Assembly (NCBI RefSeq): GCF_900497805.2
Contig: NW_020954599.1
Span: 44,739,457-44,803,456, forward strand
From: Vombatus ursinus
Taxonomy: Eukaryota > Chordata > Mammalia > Diprotodontia > Vombatidae
DNA length: 64,000 nucleotides
Reading direction: 5' to 3'
In this document: positions 33,991-44,794 of the stretch, in pieces
How positions within the stretch are numbered: position 1 is the first letter of the stretch
Layout: the number at the start of each line of letters is the position of its first letter
Program-made: the position numbers and the translations under genes
Notes under the pieces: generated by a model
The model's input: the letters and a program-made list of their open reading frames with translations, nothing else
Told to the model about the DNA's origin: nothing
Databases searched by the model: none

Positions 33991-34649
33991 TTTTCTATAT
34001 GTTTGAGAAATGAGGCTTTTATCAAAGAAACTTGCTTTAATTTTTTTTTCACAGTTACTATTGCTAACTGTATTTCTCTCCATCCTATTCACCCCCATTT
34101 ATTCTACTTTCTCTCTCCTTTCACCCTGTCCCTCCTCAAAAATGTTTTGCTTCTGACTACCCCCTCCCTCAAACTACCCTCCCTACTATCAGCCACTCAC
34201 CCCTTTTTCTTATCCCCTTCCCTTCTTACTTTTCTGTAGAGTAAGATATATTTCTATACCCAATTGAGTGGGTATATTATTCCCTCTTTGAGTCAATTCT
34301 GATGAGAGTAAGGTTCACTTACTCCCCCTCACCACCCCCCTCTCCCTTTCTACTGTAAAAGCTTTTTTTTTGGCCTTTTTTATGTGAGATAATTTACTCT
34401 ATTCTACCTCTCCCTTTCTATTTCTCTCAGTACATTCCTCTCTCATCCCTTAATTTTATTTTTTTAGATATTATCCCTTCATATTCAAATCACACTTGTA
34501 CCTCCATCTACACATACTCTTTCTAAGTACTCCAATAATGAGAAAGGTCTTATAGTTACTAATATCATCTTCCCATGTAGGAATGCCAACAGTTTAACCT
34601 TATTAAGTCCCTGATGATTTCTCTTTTCTGTTTACCTTTTTATGCTTCT

Positions 34650-35722
34650 CTTGAGTCTTGTATTTGAAAGCCAACTTTTCTATTCAGCTCTGGTCTTTTC
34701 ATCAAGAATGCCTGAAAGTCCTCTATCTACCCATTTTTTCACCCTGAAGGATTATACTCAGTTTTGCTGAATAGGTGATTTTTGGTTGTAATCCTAGCTC
34801 CTTTGCCCTCTAGAATATCATATTCTAAGCCCTTTGATATTTTAATGTAGAAGCTGCTCAATCTTGTGCTATCTTGAATGTGGTTCCACAACACTTGAAT
34901 TGTTTCTTTCAGGCTGCTTGCAATATTTTCTCCTTGACCTAGAAACTCTGGAATATTGCTGGCAGTTTTCATTTTGGGGTCTCTTTCAGGAGGTGATTGG
35001 TGGATTCTTTCAAATTCTATTTTACCCCCTGGTCCTAGAATATCAGGGCATTTTTCCTTGATAATTTCTTGAAAGATGATGTCCAGGCTTTTTTTTTTTG
35101 ATCATGGCTTTCAGGTAGTCCAATAATTTTTAAATTATCTCTCCTGGAATTTTTTTTCAGGTCAGTTGTTTTTCCAAGGAGATATTATCTTCTATTTTTC
35201 ATTCTTTTGGTTTTGTTTGATTGTTTCTTGATTTCTCATAAAGTCATTAGCTTCCACTTGCTCCTTTCTAATTTTTAAGGCATTATTTGCTTCAGTAAGC
35301 TTTTGGACTTCCTTTTTCATTTGGCCAGTTCTGCTTTTTAGGGCATTCTTCTCCTCATTGGCTTTTTGGACCTCTTTTACCATTTGGTCTAGTCTGTTTT
35401 TTAACGTGTTATTTTCTTCAGTATTTTTTTTTTTTTTTTTGTGTGTGTGTGTCTCTTTTACAAGCTGTTGACTTGTTTTTCATGATTTTCTTGCATCACT
35501 CTCATTTCTCTTCCCATTGTTTTCCTCTATCCCTTTTACTTCCTTTTCAAAATCCTTTTTGAACTTTTCCATGGCCTGAGACCAATTCATATTTTTCTTG
35601 GAGGCTTTGGATGTAGGAGCTTTGACTTTGTTGTCTTCTTCTAAGTGTGTGTTTTAATCTTCCTTATCACCATAGTAACTTTCTGTGGTCAGAGTTTTTT
35701 CCACCCGCTGTTTGCTCATGTT
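34650..35722 (-). pseudogene. L1/HAL1 ORF1 remnant (copy 1)
   Basis: Starts near 35720 at an MSKQ-type start matching copy 2. The minus frame 35192-35383 carries the coiled-coil region (VKEVQKANEEKNALKSRTG). The C-terminal domain is partly readable in 34739-34972 (KGARITTKNHLFSKTEYNPS). It ends near 34650 after DSREA. Several frame breaks occur. L1 ORF1p is a trimeric RNA-binding protein with coiled coil, RRM and C-terminal domain. This copy would not make it. Confidence 0.8.
35424..35452. repeat. Poly-T/(GT)n tract in HAL1 copy 1
   Basis: Seventeen T then six GT units within ORF1 of copy 1. Copy 2 has only a short T run at the equivalent place (38213-38221), so this is a later expansion that adds to ORF1 decay. 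Confidence 0.85.
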
Positions 35723-37228
35723 CCCAGCCTATTACTTGACTTAAGTCTTAGTTAAAGTAGATCTCTGCTTCCAGGGTGGAGGGCACACTGTCCCTAGGTT
35801 CAGGGTTTTGTGCAGCTGTTTTTAGAGATACTTCTACGGACCTGTAATTTTCCGTTCTTCCAAGGTGGTATGATATAGGGAGAGGAGTTTATTTCTCTCC
35901 TGGCCTGTTCTCTGGTCTGTGAGTGATCACAAGCATGCTTTTCTGCCATGAAACTGTGAAGAGAATCCCTCCTTCACTGTGGCCACAAGCTCTGCTATGC
36001 TACTGCTCCTCCTTGCCCTGGGACTGCTACCCAGGACTGAGACTTGGATCCAAGTATGGGCAAAGCAGCAGAGTCCTGCTTCAGTGCTAGCAAAAAGACC
36101 CCTGTAATATCCTTCTGATAAGTCGTTCGACCCCCTTACCACCTGTGGGCTGAGAGCTCTGGAAGCAGCCATTCCCAAGGTCTGCTCCTGGTTTGCAGGG
36201 GCTGGGGCTATGCTGTTGTGGCCTGTGCTGGACTGTGCTCCTCTCTCATCCTGGTTCAACAGACCTTTCCTGCTGACCTTCCAAGTTTTTTGGGCTGGAA
36301 ATTTTTTTTCACTTTGCCTTTTTGTAAGTTCCACCATTCTAGAATTTGTTTAGAGCCATTTTTAAAGGCTTTTTCCCCTTATTAATAAATGTATTTATTT
36401 TTAGTTTTCAACATTCACTTCCACAAGATTTTGAGTTCCAAATTTTTACCCCATCTCACCCCTCCCCCCACCCCAAGATGGCATGCATTCTGCATACCCC
36501 TTCCCCTAGTCTGCCTTCCCTTCTCTCTCTCTCCCCTCTTCTCTTAACCCTTTCCCTTTCTATTTTCCTATAGGGTAGGATAGATTTCTATGCCCCTTTT
36601 CCAGTATTTCTTACTTCCCAGTTGCATGTGAAAACACTTTTTTAAAAACATGTGTTTTTAAAACTTTGGGTTCCAAATTTTCTCCCTTCCTCCCTTCCCC
36701 ACCCACCCTCATTGAAAAGGCAAGCAACTCAATATAAGTTATACATGAGCGATTATGCAGAACACTTCTATAGTAGACCTGCTGTGAAAAACTAACTCTA
36801 TTTCCCTTAATCCTGTCCTGCCTCCCCATTTATTCTATTCTTTCTTTTGACCCTGTCCCTCCTCAGAAGTATTTGCTTCCAATTACCCCCTTTCTCAATC
36901 TTTCCTCCTCTCCATCATCCCCTTACTCTCTTGTCCCCTTCCCCCCTCCCATTTTCCTGCAGGGTAAGACAGATTTCCATACTCAATTGAGTGTGTATGT
37001 TATTCCTTCCTTAAGTCAAATCCTATGAGAATAAGATTCACTCATTCCCTCTCACCTTCCCCCATTTCCCCTCCACTCTAAGAACCTTTTCTTTTCTGTT
37101 TTTTTTTTTGTGAGATAATTTACCCCATTCTACCTCTCCCTTTCTCCTTCTCCTAGTATAATCCTCTCTCACCCCTTAATTTTATTCTCCAGATATGACC
37201 CCTTCATCTTCAACTCATCCTGTGCCCT

Positions 37229-37275
37229 CTATCTACCTACCTACCTACCTACCCATCTATCTATCTATCTACATA
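37229..37275. repeat. (CTAC)n/(CTAT)n microsatellite
   Basis: Tetranucleotide array inside the 3' sequence of HAL1 copy 2, shifting from CTAC to CTAT units. Confidence 0.95.
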
Positions 37276-37419
37276 CATATTTTTTTTTCCCTCCAACTAC
37301 CCTAATACTGACAAAGGTCTCATGAGTTACAAATATCATCTTTCCATGCAGGAATGTAAACAGTTCAACCTTAATAAGTCTCTTATGATTTCTCTTTCCT
37401 GTTTACCTTTTCATGTTCC

Positions 37420-38502
37420 ACTTGAGTCTTGTATTGGAAAGTCAAATTTTCTATTCAGCTCTGGTCTTTTCATCAAGAATGCTTGAAAGTCCTCTATTTC
37501 ACTGAATGACCATTTTTTCCCCTGCAGGATTATACTGTTTTGCTGGGTGGGTGATTCTTGGTTGTAATCCTATCTCCTTTGCCCTCCGGAATATTATTCC
37601 ACACCCTGCGGTCCCTTAATGTAGAAGCTTCTAAATCTTGTGTTATCCTGATTGTGTTTCCACAATACTTGAATTGTTTCTTTCTGGCTGCTTGTAATAT
37701 TTTCTCCTTCACCTGGGAGCTCTGGAATTTGGCTACAATATTCCTAGGAGTTTTCTTTTGAGGATCTCTTTCAGGAGGAGATTGGTAGATTCTTTCAATT
37801 TCTATTTTGCCCTCTGGTTCTAAAATATCAGGGCAGTTTTCCTTGATCATTTCTTGAAAGATGATGTCTAGGCTCTTTTTTTCATCATGGCTTTCAGATA
37901 GTCAAATAATTTTTAAATTCTCTCTGCTGGATCTATTTTCCAGGTCAGTTGTTCTTCCAATGAGATATTTCACATTGTTTTCTATTTTTTCATTCTTTTG
38001 GATTTGTTTTACAGTGTCTTGTTTTCTCACAAAGTCAGTAGCTTCCAATTGCTCTATTCTAATTTTTAAGGAAGTGTTTTCTTCAGTAATCTTTTGGACT
38101 TCCTTTTCCATTTGACCAATTTTGCTTTTTAAGGCGTTCTTCTCCTCATTGACTTTTTGGACCTCTTTTGCCATTTGGGTTAGACTATTTTTTAAGGTGT
38201 TATTTTCTTCAGTATTTTTTTTGGGTCTCCTTTAGCAAGCTATTGACTTGTTTTTCATGATTTTCTTGCATCACTCTCATTTCTCTTCCCAGTTTTTCCT
38301 CTACTCCTCTTACTTGCTTCTCAAAATCCCTTTTGAGCTCTTCCAAGGCCTGGGACTGATTCATATTTTTCTTGGAAATTTTCGATGTAGGAGCTTTGAC
38401 TTTGTTTTCTTCTTCTGGTTGTATGTGTTGATCTTCTTTGTCACCAAAGTAAGATAATATAGTCTGACTCTTTTTTCGCTGCTTACTCATGATCCCAGCC
38501 AA
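37420..38502 (-). pseudogene. L1/HAL1 ORF1 remnant (copy 2), best preserved
   Basis: Three minus frames in order: 38209-38502 (MAGIMSKQRKKSQTILSYFG, then a heptad-rich start of the coiled coil), 37902-38174 (coiled coil, EKEVQKITEENTSLKIRIEQ) and 37530-37850 (end of the RRM and the C-terminal domain). The last includes IRITQDLEASTLRDRRVWNN, matching human ORF1p IRIAADLSAETLQARRDW. The tail continues in another frame to a stop near 37420. At least three frame breaks separate the parts, so it is a pseudogene, though each domain is readable. Confidence 0.9.
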
Positions 38503-39250
38503 TTACTTGAGTTTTAAACTCTTCGTTAAGGTAAGATTCTGCTTCCAATGTGGAGAATGTTTGTACAGCTGTTTTCAGAGATACTTCTAGGGACCTGTAA
38601 ATTTTCAGTTCTTCCAAGGTGGTATGATAAGGGGCAAGGTGTTTCCTCTCCACCGCTACAACAAGCTCCACCACGCCAGCACTCCTTCTCGGCCCAGGAC
38701 TCCCCCTCAGAACTATGACCCACATCTAAGCACTGGCAAAGCAAGAGATTCCTGCCTCAGCACTGGCAAAGAGATCCCTGCAATCCCTCTCTGATCAGCC
38801 ATTGATTCCCCCTCAGTCTGTGAGCCTGAATCTCAGGAGGCAGCCTCTGCCCCAGGCCACACTCAAGACTTGCAGCTGAGACCTAGCTTCTCTCTCACTG
38901 TAGTCACAGACTTTTCCCACTGACCTTCCAAGTTGTCTTTGATGTTCTTGGGTTGAGAAGTCTGGAAACCACCACAGCTGCCTGCGATTCAGTCCTCTGA
39001 GGCCTGCTCCAGGGTCGCTGCAGCCTGTGCACCCATGTTGAACTATGGTCCTCTCCCAGCCCGGAGCAATATACCTTTCTGATCAACCATCCAGATTGTC
39101 TTGGGCTGTAAATTTGTTTCACTCTGTCTTTTTGTGGATTCTGCTGCTTTAGAATTTGTTTAGAGCCACTTTTTACAGGTATTTGGAGGGGTTTAGGGGG
39201 AGAGCTCAAGCAAGTCACTGCTTTCACTCCACCATCTTGGCTCTGCCTCT

Positions 39251-40650
39251 TAACAGACAGTAAATGATCAGTTTGTAGGAGTCATTTAGCTGTCTCAGCT
39301 ATCGAGACTGATTAATTAGAGGATGATGTCAAAGTGAACAACAAATCACAAGGAAAAAGGACCAGAAGAAAGGAATTCATGCAGTTACAGAATATCTAAC
39401 CTTACCCATTTAAAGAAGCTTTTGACTCTTAAAAATGTGAAATGTATAAAAGAAAAAAAATTGGGTCTTATCGTCATCAAAATTCCATTTGTCAAGCTTT
39501 TAACATATTAAGCAAAATATAGGTATTTTTACACTTCCTTTGTTGGAATAAGAGATTATATTCCTGAAAATTACCAGTATATCCATGTGTATACAAATGA
39601 ATAAAGTATGTATTAAAGGTTTATTTTGGGCAAAGCACTGTGCTGGGGATAAAAATAGAATAGTAAGACTTATTAATTAATTTATTGATACTCCATTGGA
39701 ATAGCTTTTGAGAAACCAATGAAGCACTGGAGTCAGACTTTAGAAGATATATTTATATCTACAATCTCTCTCTATGTAAATAACCATTCTCTACATTGAC
39801 CTCAACATCCACATAGATATATGGTGTGGTCTTTATGTAGAAATCTGACCATTAGCCAACAGTCTATTTATCTTTATATGACTAATGACAGTAAATGTAG
39901 AGAGTCACAGGATTATTTAAAAGCATTAGGACTATTGTCTCCGAATTGAACTAAATAAAATGAAGCATCCGCCCTCCTCCCCCCAACCCCATTGCGCCCT
40001 AGTTTAGTTAAATCTTTTTCAATAAAACAATGAAGATTTTCATTGTTTTGTTGATTCTGCTTATCATGAATCAGAAATGACAATTTCATTAATGTTAGGT
40101 TTTCTTTCAAAGTTTGTTGCTGCTTTACATAGTATTCAATAGCTCTAAATGTTTCTCTGAACTTGGGCATAGTACCTGCTCAACTATTTGCAGATAAATG
40201 GGTCTATCTGCAAATAGCCATGTTTTCATGAGCTAAAATTCATACATAGAGTATCCGCTTACATAGAACATAAGCCATAAACTATAAAGGACAGCCAAGT
40301 TTTAGGATCAAATTCTAAGCAACTCAAAGCCCATGCCTTAAATCAGATGTAAGAGTTGGCATAAATTCAACTCAATGAAAAATAACAAAAAATTTTAAAA
40401 TGCCAAACTAAATCTTACATCAAAGTGCTTACCCTTTTACACAGAGCTCTAGAATGCAGAAGGGGAATAAAGGAAAAAGGAGAGGGGGTGGTGTAGAAAA
40501 TCATAAAGCCTCTGAGGCTAAAGTTTACTATATAGTTAGCAATTTGGATTGGCAAGGAGATGTAGCTGAAAAGAGGTTAAAGTTTTTACCTACAGACTGT
40601 AAGACAAATCAAATACTCCAAGGAAAATCATCTTCCAGTAAGGATTGTTT
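39251..40650. other. Mostly unassigned; short inverted L2 tail at 39600-39665
   Basis: 'gtatgtattaaaggtttatt' followed by 'gcactgtgctggggataaaa' (39604-39650) is an antisense L2 tail. Nothing else recognised. Frames at 39913-40170 and 40454-40768 lack host motifs, and the latter runs into L2. Confidence 0.45.
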
Positions 40651-40772
40651 CTTCCAGCCCCAAATACTCTCCCTCCTCATTGCTACCTCCTGGCTTCCCT
40701 GGCTTCCTTTAAGGCCTACAGTTACCCTTTCCCAATCCCTCTTAATTCTAGTGTCTTCCCTCTGTTAACTAT
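40651..40772 (+). repeat. L2, left part of a split copy
   Basis: 'ctacctcctggcttccctgg' to 'tcttaattctagtgtcttcc' and 'ctctgttaactattttt' is the L2 ORF2 end and start of 3' UTR. It is interrupted at about 40772 and continues at 41544. Confidence 0.85.
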
Positions 40773-41543
40773 TTTTCTTTTTCAATCAATAAGCATTTAT
40801 TAAACATCTACTATGTGCTAGGCACTGTGCAGGGGATACATAAAGAGGAAAAGGACAGTCCCTTCCTTCAAGGAGCTCACAATCTAACAGGGGAGATGAC
40901 AAGAAAACAAATGTGTACAAACAAGCTATATACAAGATATGTAGGAAATAATTAAGAGGAAAGGCAGTAGAATTAAGAGGGGTTGAACAAGGCTACCTGT
41001 AGAAGATGCAATTTTAGTTGGGATTTGAAGGAAGCCAGGAGGCAGAGATGAAGAGGGAAAGCATTGCAGGCAAGAGGGATAGCCAGAGAAAATGCCTAGA
41101 GTTGAAAGATGGAGTGTCTTGTTCCAGGAAGAGCCAGAGTCACTGTGTTGAAGGTGAGAGCAGATTAGAATGGTAGGAGGGGTCTAGATTAGGAAGGGTT
41201 TTGAATGGCAAACAGAGGATTTTGTACTTGATCTTGGAAGTGACAGGAAGCAAATAGAGTTTATTGATTAGGGGTGGGGGTAGAGATTGGATTGGAGTGG
41301 GGCAGGCAGATCCACCAGCAGGTTATTGCAATAGTCCAGGTGTGAGGTGATGAGGGTCTGCACTAGAGTGGTGGCAGTGTCAGAGGAAAGAAGGTTGAGA
41401 GAGATTGAGAGATGTCTCTAAAGTGAAATCAACAGGTCTTGGCAATAGCTTGGGGGCAGGGTGGGGCTGAAATATAGTGAAGAATCGAGGATGACAGCTA
41501 GGGTGTGAGCCTGAGGGACTGAGGGGATGGCACTGCCCTTGAA
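40773..41543 (-). repeat. L2, antisense, inserted inside another L2
   Basis: About 770 bp of 3' L2 in reverse: inverted tail 'tcaatcaataagcatttatt', 'caaggagctcacaatctaac', 'gatttgaaggaagccaggag', 'gcaggttattgcaatagtcc' (complement of the L2 phrase 'ggactattgcaatagcctgc'). It runs to about the RT end. The host L2 resumes after it at the expected consensus position. Confidence 0.85.
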
Positions 41544-41735
41544 AGTGCACCCTGTATGTAGCTTGTTTATACCATATTTGTTTACATGTTGTCTTTTCTG
41601 TTAGATTGTAAACTCCTTGAGGGCAGGGACCATCTTTTGCCTCTTTTTTGTATCCAAGACTTAGCACAAAGCCTGGGACATTGTCAGTACTTAATAAATG
41701 CTTATTGACTGACTGATTGACAATCATTTTCTTTG
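41544..41735 (+). repeat. L2, right part of the split copy (3' end)
   Basis: 'ccctgtatgtagcttgttta' to 'gtaaactccttgagggcagg' and 'cagtacttaataaatgctta' with terminal 'ttgactgactgattg'. Continuous in consensus order with 40651-40772. Confidence 0.9.
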
Positions 41736-41754
41736 GTTTGAAGCTATAAACACC

Positions 41755-41975
41755 TGCAAGGCAGCGTGGTATAGTGTCAAGAGAACTGGCTTTCAAGTCA
41801 AGAGGCTACAGGTGTAAATCCTACTTCTTACTATACTTGTTATGTCTATGACATTAGGCAAGTCATTGAAATCATCTCTAGGTTTCACTATCCTCACCTA
41901 TAAAATGAAGGAGTTGAGCTAGGTGGCCTTTGAAGTAACTTTGAGGTTGAGATTTGTGACATATTGCCTTTTTCT
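41755..41975 (+). repeat. tRNA-derived SINE
   Basis: 'gcaaggcagcgtggtatagt' head, 'ctacaggtgtaaatcctact', 'cattaggcaagtcattgaaa', tail 'gagttgagctaggtggcctt'. Near full length. Confidence 0.8.
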
Positions 41976-41999
41976 CTTCTCACTTTATCTGAGCCCTTC

Positions 42000-42246
42000 C
42001 ATCGAGGTGGCACTGTAGATAGAGCATTGAGTCTGAGTCCTAAGTTAAAATAAGTCTGAGACACTTACTTGCTGTGTGATCCTGGGCAAGTCACTTGATC
42101 CCTGTTTGCCTCACTTTCTTCAACTGTAAAATGGGGATCATAATAGCACCTTCCTTGCAGAGTTGTGAGGATCACATGAGATAATATTTATAAAGCTCTA
42201 AGCATAATGTCTGGCACATAGTAGGAGCTATATAAATGCTGGCTAT
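42000..42246 (+). repeat. THER1 CORE-SINE
   Basis: Head 'atcgaggtggcactgtagat', 'ttgctgtgtgatcctgggca', 'gtttgcctcactttcttcaa', 'gagttgtgaggatcacatga', end 'ctatataaatgctggctatt'. Full length, and the tail grades into a TTA microsatellite. Confidence 0.9.
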
Positions 42247-42251
42247 TGTTA

Positions 42252-42290
<39 letters not shown>
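42247..42290. repeat. (TTA)n microsatellite at SINE tail
   Basis: About 40 bp of TTA/TTG units expanding from the 3' end of the adjacent THER1 SINE. Confidence 0.95.
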
Positions 42291-42344
42291 TGCTTGCTGT
42301 GCATCTGTATCTGCCATCTTCTCTAAGAGAACCTGCCATTTTCA

Positions 42345-42725
42345 CATAGCACAGTACAGTCCAAAGAACTTTGGCTGTGATGTTGGAGGGCCTGAGGAGA
42401 GGGTCTGCATCACACCCTTACTCCCTGCGTGACCAACAGGCAAATCATTATACTTCCATGGGCCTCAATATCCTCATTAGCAAAATGAGGTAGTTGGCTT
42501 TGGGAATTCCTTTTTTTTTTTTCTAGGCAATGGGATTAATCGACTTGCCCAGGGTCACCCAGCTAGTAAGTGTTAAGTTAAAGCTAGTGAGTTAAGTAAG
42601 TGTTAAGTTCTGAGGCCAATTTGAACTCAGGTCCTCTTGACTCCAGGGCCAGTGCTCTATCCACTGTGCCATCTAGCTGTCCCCTGGGAATTCCTTTTAA
42701 CTTTAGTTCTATGATATTAAGAGCC
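42345..42725 (+). repeat. MIR-like SINE split by a later SINE
   Basis: Left part: 'gtccaaagaactttggctgt' to 'cctgcgtgaccaacaggcaa' and 'cattagcaaaatgaggtagt'. Right part from 42685: 'ttccttttaactttagttct' then 'atgatattaag'. An antisense WSINE1 lies between (42515-42684). Confidence 0.75.
42515..42684 (-). repeat. WSINE1-type SINE inserted in another SINE
   Basis: Antisense copy: 'ctaggcaatgggattaatcg', 'aatttgaactcaggtcctct', 'ctgtgccatctagctgtccc'. Perfect 14-bp TSD 'tgggaattcctttt' at 42501-42514 and 42685-42698. It contains an internal ~30-bp imperfect tandem duplication ('gtaagtgttaagtt' at 42566 and 42596). Confidence 0.97.
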
Positions 42726-43014
42726 TCATAACCTAAGGGTTCATTACCACTTCAGGGAGGTAAGTGGATCTCCTTAAGTGAGGAAACAACTCAATGGAAC
42801 CACCATGAGCAATTACGACAATTTGTCCTCCAAGGAAGAGACATGAAAGTAGGTTGAGCATCCTCTTATTTATTCTGCTCGGGATATAACAAAGTTATAT
42901 CTAATAATGGTTTATGGTGAAATTTCACAGTATGAATATTAGAAGGAAAGAAATTAGGCCAGCTTCTAGTTTTCTTTGATGTGCTTTTTGGGAGTGTCTA
43001 GTATAGAGCACGCA

Positions 43015-43145
43015 AGAGATGGTGTGTTGTAGACAGAAAGAAGACCTGGGTTTGAGTCTCACTTCTGATACATATTGTCTGTGCGACCCTGGCCACCTTT
43101 TTAAACCTCTCTGTGCCCTAGCATCTCCCTTCTGAGCTTATAAGC
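43015..43145 (+). repeat. SINE fragment
   Basis: 'gacctgggtttgagtctcac' (B box), 'ttgtctgtgcgaccctggcc', 'tttaaacctctctgtgccct'. The tail is lost. Confidence 0.75.
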
Positions 43146-43498
43146 TCCAGAGAGACACAGATCTATATTGGCAAGGAGAGGTTCCTTATTGTGTGTTGCC
43201 TATACCAACAAAATCATAGATCTGGTTAAAAAAAAAATAAAATAAGGTGTAAAGGATAGTATACTTTGATGAAGACAACAGATCCCCTGTTGTGTTCTCT
43301 GTTTTATTATTGTCTGTTTTTAGGTTCAAATCCCAACTCAGCTCCTTTAAAAATATACATTTTTTAAAAAAATTCTAAACTTAAACATCAAACAAAACAG
43401 GCATTTCCATATATGCAGTAGGGCAGAAAAAAAGATGATTAGACAAATGTGCAAATGTCTCTTATGTATAGCTTGCTTTAAATATATATTATAAATTC
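43146..43498. other. Unassigned stretch
   Basis: AT-rich with A runs. Nothing recognised. Confidence 0.4.
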
Positions 43499-43512
43499 AA
43501 CATGTAACTTTC

Positions 43513-43690
43513 TTGTATTTATTTATTTATTTTATTATCACTATTTTTTTTTTTTGTGAGTATGGGTTAAGTGACTTGCCCAGAGTCACACAGATAGTGA
43601 GTGTTACGTGTCTGAGGCCAGATTTGAACTCAGGTCCTCCTGAATCCAGGACCGGTACTCTATCTACTGCACCACCTAGCTGCCCCCCAC
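43513..43690 (-). repeat. WSINE1-type SINE with TSD
   Basis: T-rich 3' end, 'tatgggttaagtgacttgcc', 'agatttgaactcaggtcctc', 'ctgcaccacctagctgcccc'. Perfect 14-bp TSD 'aacatgtaactttc' at 43499-43512 and 43691-43704. Confidence 0.97.
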
Positions 43691-43704
43691 AACATGTAAC
43701 TTTC

Positions 43705-44219
43705 AAAGCTGTCTTGCTTGTCTGTACTTCTTTCAAGCATTGTCTTTTTTTTTTTTTCTATGCATTGACCCTTTCTTTTTCCTGGCTTACCTACTTTCTC
43801 CTTGTATGACCTTATATGAAAATTGATTTGCTTCCCTGTGTCTTAGTTTCTTCATCTGTAAAATGAAGGCAGTAAACTATGCTGAACTTCCTCCTGGCTC
43901 TCTCATTCTTTTATCTTATAGACCTAAATAAAATAATCACAAACCTAGAGAAATGAGTGGAAAATGGACAGTTTGTCAGACTAGCTGTCACAAGTTTGTA
44001 AATTCCCCAAGTAAGAAAACCAATGGCCTACTTTCCTCTGTGCTTTGTGTAGATCTTTGTGAATCACTGCACAATTCATTTATCATCTGTATTGTTTCGG
44101 GAGATGATAAGATCAGAAGCAGGATTTGAATGTAAGTTGTCTGACAAGGGTGACAGGATTGACATAAGTCCTGAGATAAATATTCTATATCTTCATAGCT
44201 GACTTGAAAAGTAATAATA
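43705..44219. other. Unassigned, with a plus-strand SINE fragment at ~43800-43925
   Basis: 'ttgtatgaccttatatgaaa', 'cttagtttcttcatctgtaa' and 'aatgaaggcagtaaactatg' are a SINE core and 3' part. The remainder is unassigned. Confidence 0.5.
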
Positions 44220-44310
44220 ATGTGAAAGAAAAAGAAAGACTGTATAGTGGAGAACAGGCTGGCCTTGGCAGCAGGAAGAACTAGGTTCAAATCCTTCCTC
44301 TTTGTATTAC
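44220..44310 (+). repeat. SINE head fragment
   Basis: 'gactgtatagtggagaacag', 'ggcagcaggaagaactaggt' and 'tcaaatccttcctc' match the SINE head and B box. The body is missing. Confidence 0.6.
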
Positions 44311-44794
44311 ATTCTTAAATACTAGTCATGTCATCATGGATTTCTGCATGTGATCATTTAATTTCCTAGGATCACAGGCAACTATCTAGGATTAGAGTTT
44401 GGAGAGGAGCAGGCAGTTTGCTTTGGTGGCCGGGGTTCCCCAGGCTGATTGAATCATAGGTATGAACGACGTCCCCCAGTTCTTGTAAGTAAATAATGAA
44501 AAAAAAAAAAAAGGAAATCAGAGGTAGTAAAAATAGGTCTACTAGACCTATAATGGATATGGTAGGGTAGATCTAGAGAAAAACTACATATTTGAGATTT
44601 AGCAGGACTCAGAGGGAAAGAATTCTAGGAAAGACTGTGAGGATTTTCAGGTCTTACAGATGAGAAGAGCCAGGGCCAACTGTAGGTATGATTGTAAAGT
44701 TTGCAAACATTACCCTCACTTTCATTTTTAGCATCAACCTACTCCAGACACTTAGAGCCCTCATGATGACCCTCAGCATAATATATTAGAGCTA
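44311..44794. other. Unassigned stretch
   Basis: A run at 44499-44512. Nothing else recognised. Confidence 0.4.

Larger units (their letters stand above)
33041..36369 (-). mobile_element. HAL1-like element, copy 1 (ORF1 + ORF2 C-terminus)
   Basis: Minus-strand LINE-1 derivative of about 3.3 kb including one later SINE. In sense order: 5' UTR (36369 to about 35722), ORF1 (about 35720 to 34650), a purine-rich spacer (34650-33990), an ORF2 C-terminal piece (33990-33300) and a 3' end cut at an A-rich stretch (T run at 33040). ORF2 endonuclease and RT are absent, so it could not have moved on its own. The 5' end lacks the terminal ~75 bp present in copy 2. It abuts copy 2 head-to-tail. I see no clear TSD. 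Confidence 0.85.
36370..39250 (-). mobile_element. HAL1-like element, copy 2 (5' end + ORF1, no ORF2)
   Basis: Minus-strand element with an intact-looking 5' end: its complement starts 'gaggcagagccaagatggtg', the usual start of marsupial L1 5' UTRs. The 5' UTR spans 39250-38505 and ORF1 38502 to about 37420. Purine-rich 3' sequence with no recognisable ORF2 follows. Two 3' modules appear: one at 36600-36840 resembles the 3' UTR of the copy at 50380, and one at 36370-36600 ends 'gaatgttgaaaactaaaaat'. The left part may thus be a composite of two insertions. A CTAC/CTAT microsatellite lies at 37229-37275. Confidence 0.85.

Noticed and set aside
35927-36337. 136-codon minus-strand frame
   Set aside because: It lies in the L1/HAL1 5' UTR of copy 1, upstream of ORF1. 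Not known as a coding part and not conserved as a frame in copy 2.
41380-41796. 138-codon open frame on the minus strand
   Set aside because: It runs across the nested L2 copies and their junction, so its sequence is the reading of L2 DNA on one strand and not a host gene.
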